The notes under the pieces: model-generated | Databases searched by the model: none | What the model saw: the letters and a program-made list of their open reading frames with translations, nothing else | Told to the model about the DNA's origin: nothing | Made by a program: the position numbers and the translations under genes | From: Membranipora membranacea | Lineage: Eukaryota > Bryozoa > Gymnolaemata > Cheilostomatida > Membraniporidae | Direction of reading: 5' to 3' | Assembly (NCBI GenBank): GCA_914767715.1 | Contig: OU612074.1 | Location: 4,481,501 to 4,541,500, forward strand | Length of the DNA stretch: 60,000 bases | In this document: positions 47,091 through 59,142 of the stretch, piece by piece | Numbering within the stretch: position 1 is the stretch's first letter | Layout of the letters: every line of letters starts with the position of its first letter

Positions 47091-47098
47091 CTAATACT
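47091..47098 (+). repeat. Right 8-bp target-site duplication (CTAATACT)
   Basis: Directly follows the right TIR and is identical to 22318-22325. Confidence 0.95.
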
Positions 47099-48778
47099 GG
47101 CATAAACATTCACAGTATGTCAGCTGTCTAGAACACTTATATCATTCACATAAGGCTGTGGATATTTTACATTATAGGGGATTCCCCGTTGCTAACAAAC
47201 AGTATTCATTACACAGAATGCACAATCTGAAAGCTTTATCATAGCAATCTCAATCACCCTTCATCAACAAGTTATAACTAATAGTTAACTACAATACCTT
47301 ATTTGCGTTGGATAAGCCAGTCATGAGACATGTTCATAGCAAGTTCATACCCCACTCACACTTGAGAACTGTTAGAGACACCAAAAGCTAAGGGAGGACT
47401 TCACTTAGGTATGTGTATTAGAAAATACATTTCAAGATAGTGGTCTGCACTGAATATCCTTTTACAATGGACTGCCTTCTCTGTAGTTTTTACAAGTCCA
47501 GTGGAAAGGCCTCTACAACCGGGGCATGCAACTGCTGGACTTGCTCAAACTAAAGAAGGCATGTGCTTTTAACAGCTGCGTTGCAATGATTATGTTTATT
47601 AGTAAATGATCATACTTAAACAAGTGTTATCTCTGAAACTAGGGGTTTTAGGAAAACTGATACAACTAAACTCAATACAATCGATAGAACAGGCTCACCT
47701 CAAATCACTGTTACAAATGTCTGACTTGCTCAAGCAAGATCTTCTCAGTACCGAGCTATCAGTGGATTGTCCTCTCTACTAGCCGCCAGCCAGCCTGGGT
47801 GACTCTACAAGTAATATAATTCTCATATGAGTAATCTAGCTGTCCTCACGAGTATAGGCTACATGTTGCACAGAAAACAGTCATGAGTAGAGTCCCTTTC
47901 CCAATCTTGCCTACTTCTTTTTCTTTTGTTTTTTGGTTGTAGCGTCCTTCAAGTTTTTCATTGTTTTGAATGGATCCATAATATGTAATAATATATATGT
48001 ATATATGTATTTGGTACAAAGGGATAATATGATTCCTCAGTATGAAATATGATAGTAGTCTGCATGCATGTTTGCCGCTACGTGGCTGACTGGTTTTTGG
48101 CTGAGTCATGTTGTTTAAACCTTTGTACACAACTACATGTAATAATAGGAGTTGCCTTCCTTTTTATGTGTGGTGGGGCAACTCCAAAGTAATATATGAT
48201 TGGCTATTAGAATTTGACTAATATTCAATATAGCACTAGTGTGAATTTTCCAATGTAGTTTGCAGTTGCAGGAGTACTCCATTTTGACATATCCCTGCTA
48301 CTGTATGTAGGCTTCGCGTTTGCAAACTTTGCTATGTTTTATACATACTGCAGATGATAAGTCACCCCAACTAGCTCAGCCAGAGGCTAGCCAAAATTTA
48401 CTCATTAAGTTGCACAAACTGATCTTCAAAATCAGGGCATGAAATCTACGCACCAGCTAATGACGTGTACAGTATGCACTACTAAGACGGTAACTACGTC
48501 TCCCGTGCCAGTAGATAATTAATTTCATACCCTAATTTTGACGATCAGTTTGTGCAAATTATTTGCTCATTAGATGACAATGCTGAGATTGCAGCCTCAT
48601 TTTATTAGTTTTGAGCTATACAGAATTCTATAAGCACACATTTGGCTGTGTGGCAGCAGTGGTTTAATCCTTAGTCTGGGGCATACGTTATGAAAACGAT
48701 GCAAAATAAGAGCTCAGTATTTTTATAGTGGAAGGCTTGAATAAACTTATGAACAAAAGAATGATGTGAAAAATATGC
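47099..48778. other. Intergenic stretch, nothing recognised
   Basis: No exon chain or domain. The segment would join directly to 22317 before the transposon inserted. A short block near 48361 resembles 17941. Confidence 0.45.
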
Positions 48779-48975
48779 TAAAGAGGTTCTCTCAAATAAA
48801 TTTATATCTAGCCATTGTGATAGTGAGAGGGCTGTTATGCAATAATGGATCAACTGAAATAGCTTTCTGACACTGTACTACACTGAAAACAAGTGTATCA
48901 ACGTGACGGCTGCTAGTTCTAAAGTGAGCAGACTAATAGTCTGTCGCTGACATGTTTTAGGATGTTAGGGGAATC
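48779..48975 (+). promoter_or_regulatory. Promoter/5' leader of the second RING gene
   Basis: Homologous to 10879-11074 in front of the first RING gene, with the last 90 bp before the ATG almost identical. The TATA-like tataaaaacaag of the first copy reads cactgaaaacaag here, so that element is not conserved. Confidence 0.5.
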
Positions 48976-51900
48976 ATGAGCGTCCAGACTGATCCTAGCA
49001 GTGTGTTGGAGGATCATATCTCATGTCCTATCTGTACAGAAGTTGTACCTCTGAGGATACCTCCATGTCAGCATCTCATATGTGACAACTGCATAGGTGA
49101 GGTTTTTACTTCATGTTTTTAGCCTTTCAGTGCAGTGACTGCTGCGAGTTTGTATAAGGTTAGGCGTCTATCTGCAGAATCTTTGGTTTCTCAAAGCAGT
49201 TCCTTCTCCTCTTTGTATACCTTGTTCGACACCAATAGCAACTTATAATCTCGTTCACACCAGCAAGTTTGATTACTAAACATCCTTTTACTTAAGGTCA
49301 GCTGATAGTGGCTACTTTCACAGTCACTCAAGCCAACAATCAGACACTGGGAATATTTTGTATGTTTGTCCAAATCACTATGTTGTGTCCAAAGACTGAG
49401 AAATCAGGGTGCCTTAAATGCGCAGCCGCAATGTTTTGCGCCAAATGACACAGAGCCCAGTAGTCGTTAGACTGCGACGGGATCCAAACCAGTAACCAGG
49501 TTGGCGCTCTACTTACTGAGTACCAGCTGACTCCTACATTCATCTAAAACAGCTTTGCTTTTGAAGCACATATTATTGTTATCACATTTTTGTAGGAAGC
49601 TGGAGCGCCCAATCAGAATCAAAAGATAAGTTTACCTGTCCGACATGTCACACAGAATGTGATGTTGAACTACCAATATGCAGAATCACGGAGAGTATTA
49701 AAGATTCAATTTCAAACAAAACTCCTTTCTGTAAGTAGACCAAGAATACAAATAGTGAGTGGATGACAACAACCTCCTACGGCAAAAATCACATTTTTTC
49801 AGGGTGATGCTCGTGATGCACGATGTATGTTAGGATTTAGTATTATGGTGGCTGAGGCTAACCAGGTTGAAATCTCAATGATGCTATAGCTTTGATGACT
49901 GAGCTGAGCTGCTGATTGTTGAGGAATATCATAAGTATTGTATTGTCTAAGAAAGTCTAAGTCTTCATTGAGGAGAGGGTTTTCCCCTCCAGAGTACATA
50001 CACTGGGACCTATCGTACTCAAGCTGCGCCCTCTAACCTTGCCTGCCGGAATTTTTGTCGATGAGGGAGAGGGATCTCTTTTTACTGCATGTGGGGTGTG
50101 CAAACACACAGTTGTCCTCCGGTATTTTTAGTCCTGTTCAAGGACCTGGCTAGGATGAATAGCACGCCAGTACCACACCAAGAATGACTGCCCGCGCTGG
50201 GGATTGAACCTGGAGCTCACAGATCACAAGTTCGCACCCTTAACCATCAGGCTACTCCTGACTTGGATTGTCTTTTCCTTAGCCAACTTGCCTTTGCGCC
50301 TCCAATCCCTACATAGCTTAAATCTATATTACACAAAAACCCTTTCTAGCCTAATGTATACTTTACTTTAACAGCAGTTCAAAAAATAGCCTTACTTATC
50401 TTTGCTATTTAATGTCAAGTTCAGAATGAAATTTGCTTCAACTAACGGTTACACAGTAGATATTCGGGTAGGGGCCTCTTTTTATGTGCGCATAAGGAAT
50501 TACCGCATGTGAAATTCTAATTGTTCTTTATATTTTTCAGGGAAAGATAAAACACTTTGTGAAACGTCTAGCTGTGAGCGAATGGTCGATCTTCGATGCA
50601 GTGACTGCAAGAAATTTATTTGCTTTCAGTAAGTTACTATGTGTCAGCTGTTTCATATCATTGCTATAGGCCAGCGGCTTCAATTCATACCCCTCTCCCA
50701 ATCGTGAACCAAAATTATGGATGAGCAAAACATGCACAACCTATCACATGCTGAATAAATGAATCTTCAGGATTCACCTTCATTAATTTTTTAATGAGAA
50801 TATTCAGCGTTAAATTGTATTCTTCAGTTATATCCTCAAAGTTTAAGAGCCTTTGGGCAAATGCAGACCATAGTAATAAATTATCCTATCCTCATAGATG
50901 CAGTAAGCGCGGATTCTGTGGATCTGATGTCAGACATTCCAATTGCCAAGAGGTACATGAACTGGAGGTTGAAGCAAAGCAGAAATATTTGCAATGGAAG
51001 CAGTCTTTGGTAAAGCAGGTAGTGTACAACAAAAGGCTCATCCAGCAGTCAAGAACTGTTTGCAGTCACCTCTACTGAGCCTAATACTAAAGACATATCA
51101 CATTCTGTTGATGTTTGGTTGGGCTGATTCGGTCATTTACCAATTGGAGAGACCTTCACGAGACAAACTTGGTTTTGTTACATCCTGATGTTGAATCAGT
51201 ACAAGGTTCTGCAAATGCAACATTTTACAAGACACGTCATAACAGCATCAAAAAGCACTTCTGTACTTAACTGTGCGAACCATATTTTCAGATTGAAAAG
51301 CTGAAAACTCTGCTAGAAGATGTGGAATGTGTCTGGGATAAACATGAGGATGCTGTGAATTGCATATTGTTGGTGGAACAACTAGGTAAGTTGTTTTCTA
51401 TTGGTTGAAGAGAAAGAAGGGCAGATTTCAGTATTTCACAACAAGCTGCAGTGTAACAGTAAGATGAAATTTTAACAGAGATTTGACCGCTTCTATTCAT
51501 TGACATTAATTGATGTTTGCAGCACACCAATCATTATAAAACAGACTTGGGAAAACTTTTCCATTGCTGTAAAATCCAAATGCAAAGATGGCTCGGCTGT
51601 AAAGCAGGGTGTACCTTAGCATGAATAGACAATAGACTTGCTTGCCATTAATTAAAATAATGATTGAGACATATAAAAGTCCTGTATCACGCAGTGTTTT
51701 TTATTTATTACACAGGAGTTTCAATTGTAATCAAGACGCTGCCCATGTCGGCGGCTTCCATTTTCTCTGAAATTCATAAAAAACTGGTAATAAGATTAGT
51801 ATTGAATAATTTGCTTCTATATCAAAGAAACTGTCTTTTGTTCAAGAAACTGGAACAGATTATGTCAAGGAGCCACCAGCAATGTTAGCCATGAGCAAGA

Positions 51901-54900
51901 TCACAACTCAACCTGACCTTACAAAAGCTTCAAATTTTGAAAAACGCACTGGGGCAAAAAGCGAATCAATCTTTAAAAACATAATAAAGCCTGATAGAGC
52001 ACCTGAGATAAGCAACAGTCTCACTCGAAGTAAGGTAAGTGGCATATAAGCTACAGAATTTCAACAACTGATTGATAAGAAAGCAAAATATCACATATAA
52101 GAAGCAACAATGCAATGGGAGCGAATCCCATTTTTAGATAGGACTGAGTATGCTAAGGTTAGCAAAATTTGATTGTCTTGCAAAACATGAATAAAAGATT
52201 CTTATTAATTTATTTATTCAAAATCAACAGTATTCTTCAAATTATCAATCAAATTGATACTAATAATCAATAGTCTATGACTGTACTGAGGAAGCAAGTA
52301 ACAAGATACTAGTGAAATGACTGACTAGGCCTGAGGATAAGGGTAATAAGTAAAGCAGAAAACCACCTCCACCCGGTACTCACTCGAGGTGGCTAAATCC
52401 GACCCCCCAGGACCGGGTTCAAACCTGTTCCGGCCTTAGCATTTTCATCATATAATTGGATGAATGATTTGATAATTTTATCTGTGTTTACAGGATCATC
52501 CACTACACCAGAAATCGAGGCTGTCACATCACCCAGGTACTTGATTACTTTAAGTTGTATAAATCTTTATTTTTACCTGGTAACTTGAGCCTGTCAATCT
52601 GTTTCAATTCATAATAAATACCAATCGCCGAGTGCCCTCAAACCATGCTCTAGAGTTGCCGGAATTGCTTTGTTTTCAAAAACAATTTGCTTATTATTTA
52701 AAAGTAAACACATACTACGAGTCACTAGACTCCCAAAAAAACCATTTCAAAGACACAACGCCTGCGTTGAATCTTTACACTATTACAAGTCATACAATGG
52801 CCAACAAAGGGAAAACATGATTTTGATATATTACCTGTCTACATGCATCATTTGATAAATCACCTTCATATAAAAGTCTTTAGTGACTTTATTATGAGTA
52901 GTCTGTCTAACAAAGCTATAGCTAAAGTTCATAGTTCCAATACAGGGCTGATTGTAAGCAAGGTTGGTTCTTGTCTGTGTTGTGCAGAGAATGAAAGGAT
53001 ACTATGTGCCATGTGTTTTGAATATAAAACTATAACACAGCTATAGTAGCGCCTCCCCATAAAAAGTATTATTGATGTTCTTAGTTTAATTTTAATTGAG
53101 AGCACACAGCAAGATTTTCAATATCTTATGGGCACAGTTGAAAGTATGAGCTTTACTTACCGTAGAAATCTGCTCAATTTTTCTTGGCTGCTAAAGTTGC
53201 CCTCTCTTCATAGATCTATGAGGTATATATATATTTATGAAACGCTCTAATTTCAGAGCATGGTCATATGAAGTTAGGTCAATCTTTTGAAAAAATAGCG
53301 CAAAGCCTTTGGTGCTACTTTAGCTTTGAGTAAAAAGTGTTTTTTAAAGTAAAAATTGTTCCAGATACCGGAGCAGATGATGTTGATTATCCGCCAGTTA
53401 AAGAAGTCACCAGCAAGATCTCACCTAAACCTGCCTGTGAAGTAGCTGACAATGTTAAAAAGGACATCGGAGAGAAGGAAAAACCAGTCCATGACAAGCT
53501 TGTAGAGCCAACTGCAGAAACTAGAGGAATACCCACCAATCATCAACGGGGACACAATATACACGGTATGAGCGGAACTTCGCCTCAAACACAACCGATG
53601 CACTTCTCCCCTCAACACCCACAGTACATGATAGCTAATATGCCGGGACAAGCTATGGTATGTATTATTGGAATTTATCATCAATTTCTATGTCAAAGTG
53701 TGTGAGTTTAATTGCCTGACAAGCTTAACCAAGATCTGAATTCAGATATTTTGTTATTCAATTTTAATTGTAGAAAAAGCTAGAGTAAGATATATTTTTG
53801 CAATTACAGAGGCTCATTTCAAGCATGGTCTATATATAATTTTGAAAAATAGGTTTCATCATAATCATGAACGGGGACACCGTATACAAAGTATGACCGG
53901 GTTGGTATCCGGTTAGAACCCCTAATCTGAGATATATCTGTTGTTGTAATACAGTATGTAATTCTTATAAAGCACTGTTAGTCCCTCAATATTCTAAATA
54001 ATTGTTGTTATTCGAGGAAACACTCCCCCAATTGCTTGCTGTCCTGGTTTTCTCATCTTGGTAACTGTAAATTAGTTTGTTATGCTTTTTACTGATATGT
54101 ATATGTGTACAACTGCAATTGAGCTGTGGTAAATATATATGCCATATCCAATACCCCATACTGTCTAACCATCTATATTGTTTCCTCCCACTGGTTATTT
54201 TTGACAGGCTGCTTTACAAAAGAGGGAGCGCAAACCACTGACTATAATTAACCCAGACACACACGAGACTGTGAATATAGAAGAACTCACTAAACCTCGA
54301 AGGGATTCAGATGCTAGCGTGCCTGATTATTATTCATATACAGAAGGTGAGGATGTGTAAGGGAAGCCAATCTCTGATATTTAGTAAACAGTTCTTACCG
54401 TGATATTTTAATGATTGAATTTCATTGCTCCACACACCCTGATGCATCCATCACTCAGGCTCTGCCTTATACTATTTCCAAATTTGAAGCTATAATAGTC
54501 AAGAGACTGCCAATTTCAATATCATTATGGTGCATAACTGACTGCATAAAGCTGATGTTGCTATTTTCTCTGAAGTTGATTTAAGTTTGTATTCGTCTTG
54601 CACTCCTTGTAATCAGTGTATGGATCTGATATTTTCTTGATGTAGATCTAACACGACCTTTGAACCCAGAAGGAAAGAAGGTATACGATCGAGACTTCTT
54701 GATGAGCCTTAGGGCAGCTGGTCCATCTAAAGAGAAACCTGTAGGCCTGTCAACACGGAATGATATTCTGCTGGCTAAACCTCTACATTCATCTGAAAAC
54801 CTTTCTTATAGAGAACAGATTCGACGTGATATGAACCCTAACTTCTCCAAGCCGATGCAGGTCAGTAAAAACCCACTGAAATATCTTCAAATCGGTTTAA

Positions 54901-55162
54901 ATGCTTGTAGGTTGCTCTGCATTTCCATTGTCCGATCATCTGATCAGCCATATGTAGGGACATTAGCACCATACATAACAAGCTTAGCAGTAATTCATTA
55001 CAAATCTTACATACTAAAACTTCTGTTGTTTTTATGCGATCTTGTTATATCCGCTGGTATATAATAAGTGATTCTCACTGAAACAGCTGGGTGTGTTTGT
55101 AGTCTAGTTTATCTAAGCCTGGTGGAGACTTGGGCTCCAGATCATCTCCTATGTTTGGCATG
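48976..55162 (+). CDS. RING/B-box/coiled-coil protein fused to the eIF4G N-terminal region (3' end not found)
   Basis: Eleven phase-consistent exons: 48976-49096, 49596-49730, 50541-50628, 50898-51018, 51292-51385, 51847-52034, 52494-52536, 53365-53657, 54208-54346, 54646-54860, 55103-55162 (499 codons so far). Exons 1-6 are a paralogue of the gene at 11075, with the same RING spacing, Cys-rich B-box-like region and coiled coil (IEKLKTLLEDVECVWDKHED). Exons 8-11 are eIF4G-like: a Pro/Gln-containing stretch (HPQYMIANMPGQAM), LQKRERKPLTIINPDTHET, then YDRDFLMSL at 54684-54710. The last fits the eIF4E-binding pattern Y-x4-L-hydrophobic (Y421), and NDILLAKPLHSSENLSY follows. The predicted protein could bind eIF4E and carry ligase activity. 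Downstream MIF4G, MA3 and W2 exons are not visible; a LINE follows at 55.9 kb. The last donor (GTTTGT) is weak. Confidence 0.8.
49450..49536 (-). mobile_element. tRNA-derived SINE head in intron 1
   Basis: The minus strand reads AGCTGGTACTCAGTAAGTAG (box A region) and GGTTTGGATCCC (box B). It is absent from the paralogous intron of the first RING gene, so it inserted after duplication. Confidence 0.5.
50183..50265 (-). mobile_element. tRNA-derived SINE head in intron 2
   Basis: The minus strand reads AGTAGCCTGATGGTTAAGGG (box A) and GGTTCAATCCC (box B). It has no counterpart in the first RING gene. Confidence 0.55.
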
Positions 55163-56482
55163 GTTTGTATCTGATCTTGTATTTTCCTCATGTTAGCCAT
55201 ATTTCTTACAAACTATCTACACCTCAATGCACAATGTTTTATTCCTCAACACATTGAAATTTATTATTACGGAACTGAACCAAAATTTATTTCAAAGTAT
55301 ACTCCATACACCCGAGAGACACTGATAGCAATTATCAAAATTTGCTGACATCGCTAAAAGGAATTAATCAGCTTGTACCTATTGCCATATCTAGAAGATA
55401 TTATACTGTTGTTAGGAATGCTTTCTATCAGTGCCCTGTCACTACCTCTGCCTCCACACTTCCATCTATCTATCTATCTCTGTGTTATGTCTTGTACTTA
55501 TGTTGTTCATTACAAGCCTCTGCCTATCTGACATGGTACACTGCTCACCATCAAAACAGAGTTGGTATTACTGTTATGTAGATCCGACTTCACACATGAA
55601 ATTACCCGATTACTGTGTTGTAGAACCAATTACCAATTAACCAAGCTTTACTGAGGACCTGCTGTTTGCCATCCATTGTATATTTATAATTGGAAATTTT
55701 TAATCGATCAAACTTTATCAGCAGAAAAAAATTCTATGTGATGATAAAATTCTAAATAATGTGCTGGGTAGATTTCCAGCGAAATATTTTGCCCAAAACT
55801 AAGGATCGTAAATTTAATAAGTTGAATAATATTAGACAAATTGATCGTCGCTAATAAACTAACTCTGGCTTTGTGAATTGGGGCTTAGATCATTCTATGG
55901 TCATGGATGTTTATACGATGAGCATATCACAGAGTAAGGATACTTACAAATGCTAACTTTGTATGTAATAAACTTGATGAATTATATGGAATGCTAAACA
56001 CCAAACGACTTAAAAATCTTTCTCATGTTATATGTATCACCGAATCCTGGCTTACCCCTGACATCTCAAAATCACGGACAGAACTAGATGGATATGAACA
56101 GTTTAGAAATGATAGGCTGCCGGAGGACAGCAGTAAAACAATAGGAGGCATTTTGATGTACATCGATAAATGCTGGTCAACAAATAATCAGACTATCTAC
56201 AATCACACGGACAATCACTGCGAGATCATGACAATTAAATCTAGACCACACTGGCTACCCAGAGAATTCTCTTCGATCATCTCTATCTCATGCTATACCC
56301 CTTTCACTGGAAAGTCAAGACTTAAAGATTCAACCGCCTCGACTATAAACACTATAACTTCACATCTAAAAGAAATTGAAACTAAATACCCTTATGCCTG
56401 CATACTACTTCCAATCAAACTCAACAACTGCTACCAAATAATCAAGAAACCTACTCGAAACAATAAAATACTGGATAAATAA

Positions 56483-56762
56483 TAATAATAATACAGTTTA
56501 TTTATGAAACGCTTAATAAAATTGTTTATACAATAAAACAATGATTTCTAAGCGTTGTACATAATAAAATGTGAGGTAAAATATTCGGTGTAGAATAATA
56601 AAAAATAAAATAAAAGTGTACATCAAATCTGACAAGGAGTTAAGAAGGAAAGATAAAATTATAGTAACTTCTAATAAAATACATGTATGTACACATTATA
56701 TTTAGTTAAATATGGCCACCTGCCAGGCAAAAACAGGCAACCAGCCAGGCTAAAATTAAACA
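56483..56762 (-). mobile_element. Short element inserted in the LINE
   Basis: The LINE coding frame breaks after ...ILDK at 56482 and resumes exactly at 56763 (aaatgcttcac). An aaat stretch is present on both sides and may be a target duplication. The insert starts with an (aat)n run, so on the minus strand it would end in (att)n, like a SINE or LINE tail. A related phrase, tttatgaaacgct, occurs at 53236. Confidence 0.6.
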
Positions 56763-56956
56763 TTAAAATGCTTCACTAGAATCAAGAACGGCTACAGTCA
56801 CTGCCACCAACTTGCTAAACTGGGCCTTTCTGATCACCATGTCATGCATTTAATACCTAGCTACAAGCCTCTGTCTAAAACTAAACCTTCATATATCACA
56901 TGCCGTCAATATACAGATGAGAACTGCGAAGCTCTACAGGCTAGTTTGGATGTCAC

Positions 56957-57345
56957 CCTGTGGGATAATCTTCTGGAGGAACCATGCATTGATAAACAGA
57001 CAGATGTGATATCCGATTACATAAACTTCTGTACGGACCTGTGTATACCGACGAAAACATTAAAAAAGCATGCAAATCAGTAACCATGGTGGGATCTTCT
57101 TCTGGATGAACCCTGCATTGATAAACAGACAGATGTGATCTCCGATTACATAAACTTCTGTACGGACCTGTGTATACCGACGAAAACATTAAAAAAGCAT
57201 GCAAATCAGTAACCATGGTGGGATCTTCTTCTGGATGAACCCTGCATTGATAAACAGACAGATGTGATCTCCGATTACATAAACTTCTGTACGGACCTGT
57301 GTATACCGACGAAAACATTTAAAAAGCATGCAAATCAGAAACCAT
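56957..57345. repeat. 129-bp tandem triplication in the LINE
   Basis: ctgcattgataaacagacag (or the catgc variant) recurs at about 56983, 57112 and 57240. The unit is 43 codons, so the LINE frame length is kept, but each junction ends in a TAA in the LINE frame (near 57081 and 57210). Copies 2 and 3 are nearly identical to each other and differ from copy 1. Confidence 0.85.
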
Positions 57346-58715
57346 GGATTACCATCACATAGATGGTTTGATTGTTCAGAAACAATAGGTGCACCAGAGT
57401 GGAAATAGAAAACTGTATCATAAACTTAAAAAATCAGTCACCAAAGAAATCACCAAATCCAAAGTGGAATACTCTAAAAGAATTCAACAACATCTAATCA
57501 ATGACCTGGTCAGAGCCTGGAAAGATATAAAAAAAATTAAATGGACTTCCTACGTCAACCTCTACAACTGGACATGAGATAAAATACAAACCAGATGACC
57601 TGAACACATTCTTTGCACGCTATGAGAAACCTAAAGTAAATAACCCAGATATCGATGAAACTAAAATGACTGCTCCTCCATTTGAAGTGAATGTAGAAAA
57701 TGTACTGAAACAACTCAAAACAATCAACACTAGGAAAGGAGCTGGACCCGATGGACAAATCCCTAAGGTCCTTAGGATATGTGCCTAACAACTAGCCCCT
57801 ATTATTACTAAACTCTTCAATAACTCTATAGAGCAACATACAACACCTAAGCTATGGAAAACTGCTGTAATAAAACCACTACCAAAAGTCACCACACCAA
57901 CACAACTCAAAGACTACCGCCCGATAGCCATAACCAGCTGCCTATGTAAAATGTTAGAGAGACAACTTAAAATATACATAACTAAACACACAGCCATGGA
58001 CCGCCATCAGTTTGCCTACCGCCAGAAAAGATCAACACAAGATGCTGTCCTATGCCTTACAACAACTATCACACACATTATTGACAAAGCAGCCTCTAAC
58101 TATGCGAGATGTTTATTTTTGGACTTTTCTTCTGCTTTCAACACCATCAGAATAGAATATCTAATCCCCCTGCTACAACACCTCGACACCAGAGTAATAG
58201 GATGGGTAACTAGCTTCTTGAGTAACCGTGTCCAGCAAACAATGGTCAACAATCAACTGTCTGCACCAATATTGACTCATACGGGAACTCCCCATGGCAG
58301 TGTACTCTCGCCACTATTATTCTCCATCTATACAAACAGGATTACATCTAAACTGTCGAATATCATAGTACTCAAATATGCGGATGACACTTGTGTAATT
58401 GGATTAGTTGGCAATGATTTAGACTTATGTAATTATTTTTCTGAAATTAATAGAATCTCCAAACAATGCACTGATTTAGATTTACTACTTAATGCTTCTA
58501 AGACAAAGGAAATGCTTTTCTCTACTCAACGTCTCAAACCTAAAACTCCTAAACTGAACCTAGATGGCACCAATATATCATTTTGTGAAAAGGTAAAATA
58601 CCTTGGTGTAGACATTGATAACAAACTAAGATTCGAAGATTATGTGCATAAAATAACTGGCAAAGCAAGTCAAAGGATGTATGTATCGAATACTTCCGTT
58701 TTATCCCGTGAATGA

Positions 58716-59142
58716 CGCAGGTGTAAGAGTGCAAAGAATTTTATTTACTCCAATAATCTGGTAATCACATTATGGGGGAATAGAAAATTCGATAGTGAGC
58801 AATAGTGAGCAATTATGAATGGTGACTAGTCGGGATTACATCTAGAATATTGATTAGAGCTCTTGGCTAAAAGATGTATCCTTTCCAATGTCTGGGTGAC
58901 TAGTGACAGTAAATGGTTGAAAAGGTGAAAGCTTTAAATTGGTGAAAAAGCCTTCACCATTGTATTGAAAGCGATGACTCAAAGTTAGAAAGAAAGCTTC
59001 TTAGATAAAGCAGTAAAAACATCACGAACACAGTTTTTGAACAATGGTGGGCTTTGCCAATGCTATAACACCGATTACCAGACCCCTAATGCCAAGCGCA
59101 ACTCCCACGGTCACACCCCCAACAGAAAACGCAGTTTTCTCT
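58716..59142. other. Spacer between LINE and BEL element
   Basis: No coding signal. In minus orientation it would be the 3' UTR or LTR-proximal region of the BEL/Pao element whose stop is at 59143-59145. Confidence 0.45.

Larger units (their letters stand above)
55935..58715 (+). mobile_element. CR1/L2-like LINE, endonuclease plus reverse transcriptase, broken
   Basis: The endonuclease part runs from about 55937 (LTNANFVCNKLDELYGM, VICITESWLTPD, ELDGYEQFRND). A 280-bp insertion splits it at 56483-56762; it resumes with CFTRIKNGYSHCHQLAKLGL. An in-frame 129-bp triplication follows, then the pre-RT NTRKGAGPDGQIPKVLRICA (stop at 57787). The RT has DYRPIAITSCLCKMLE, FLDFSSAFNTI, GSVLSPLLFSIYTN and the catalytic LKYADDTCVIG, ending in a stop near 58715. 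The RT half is one 254-codon frame. The family is that of 39940-42715. It lies 3' of the RING-eIF4G exons and may have cut that gene off. Confidence 0.85.
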
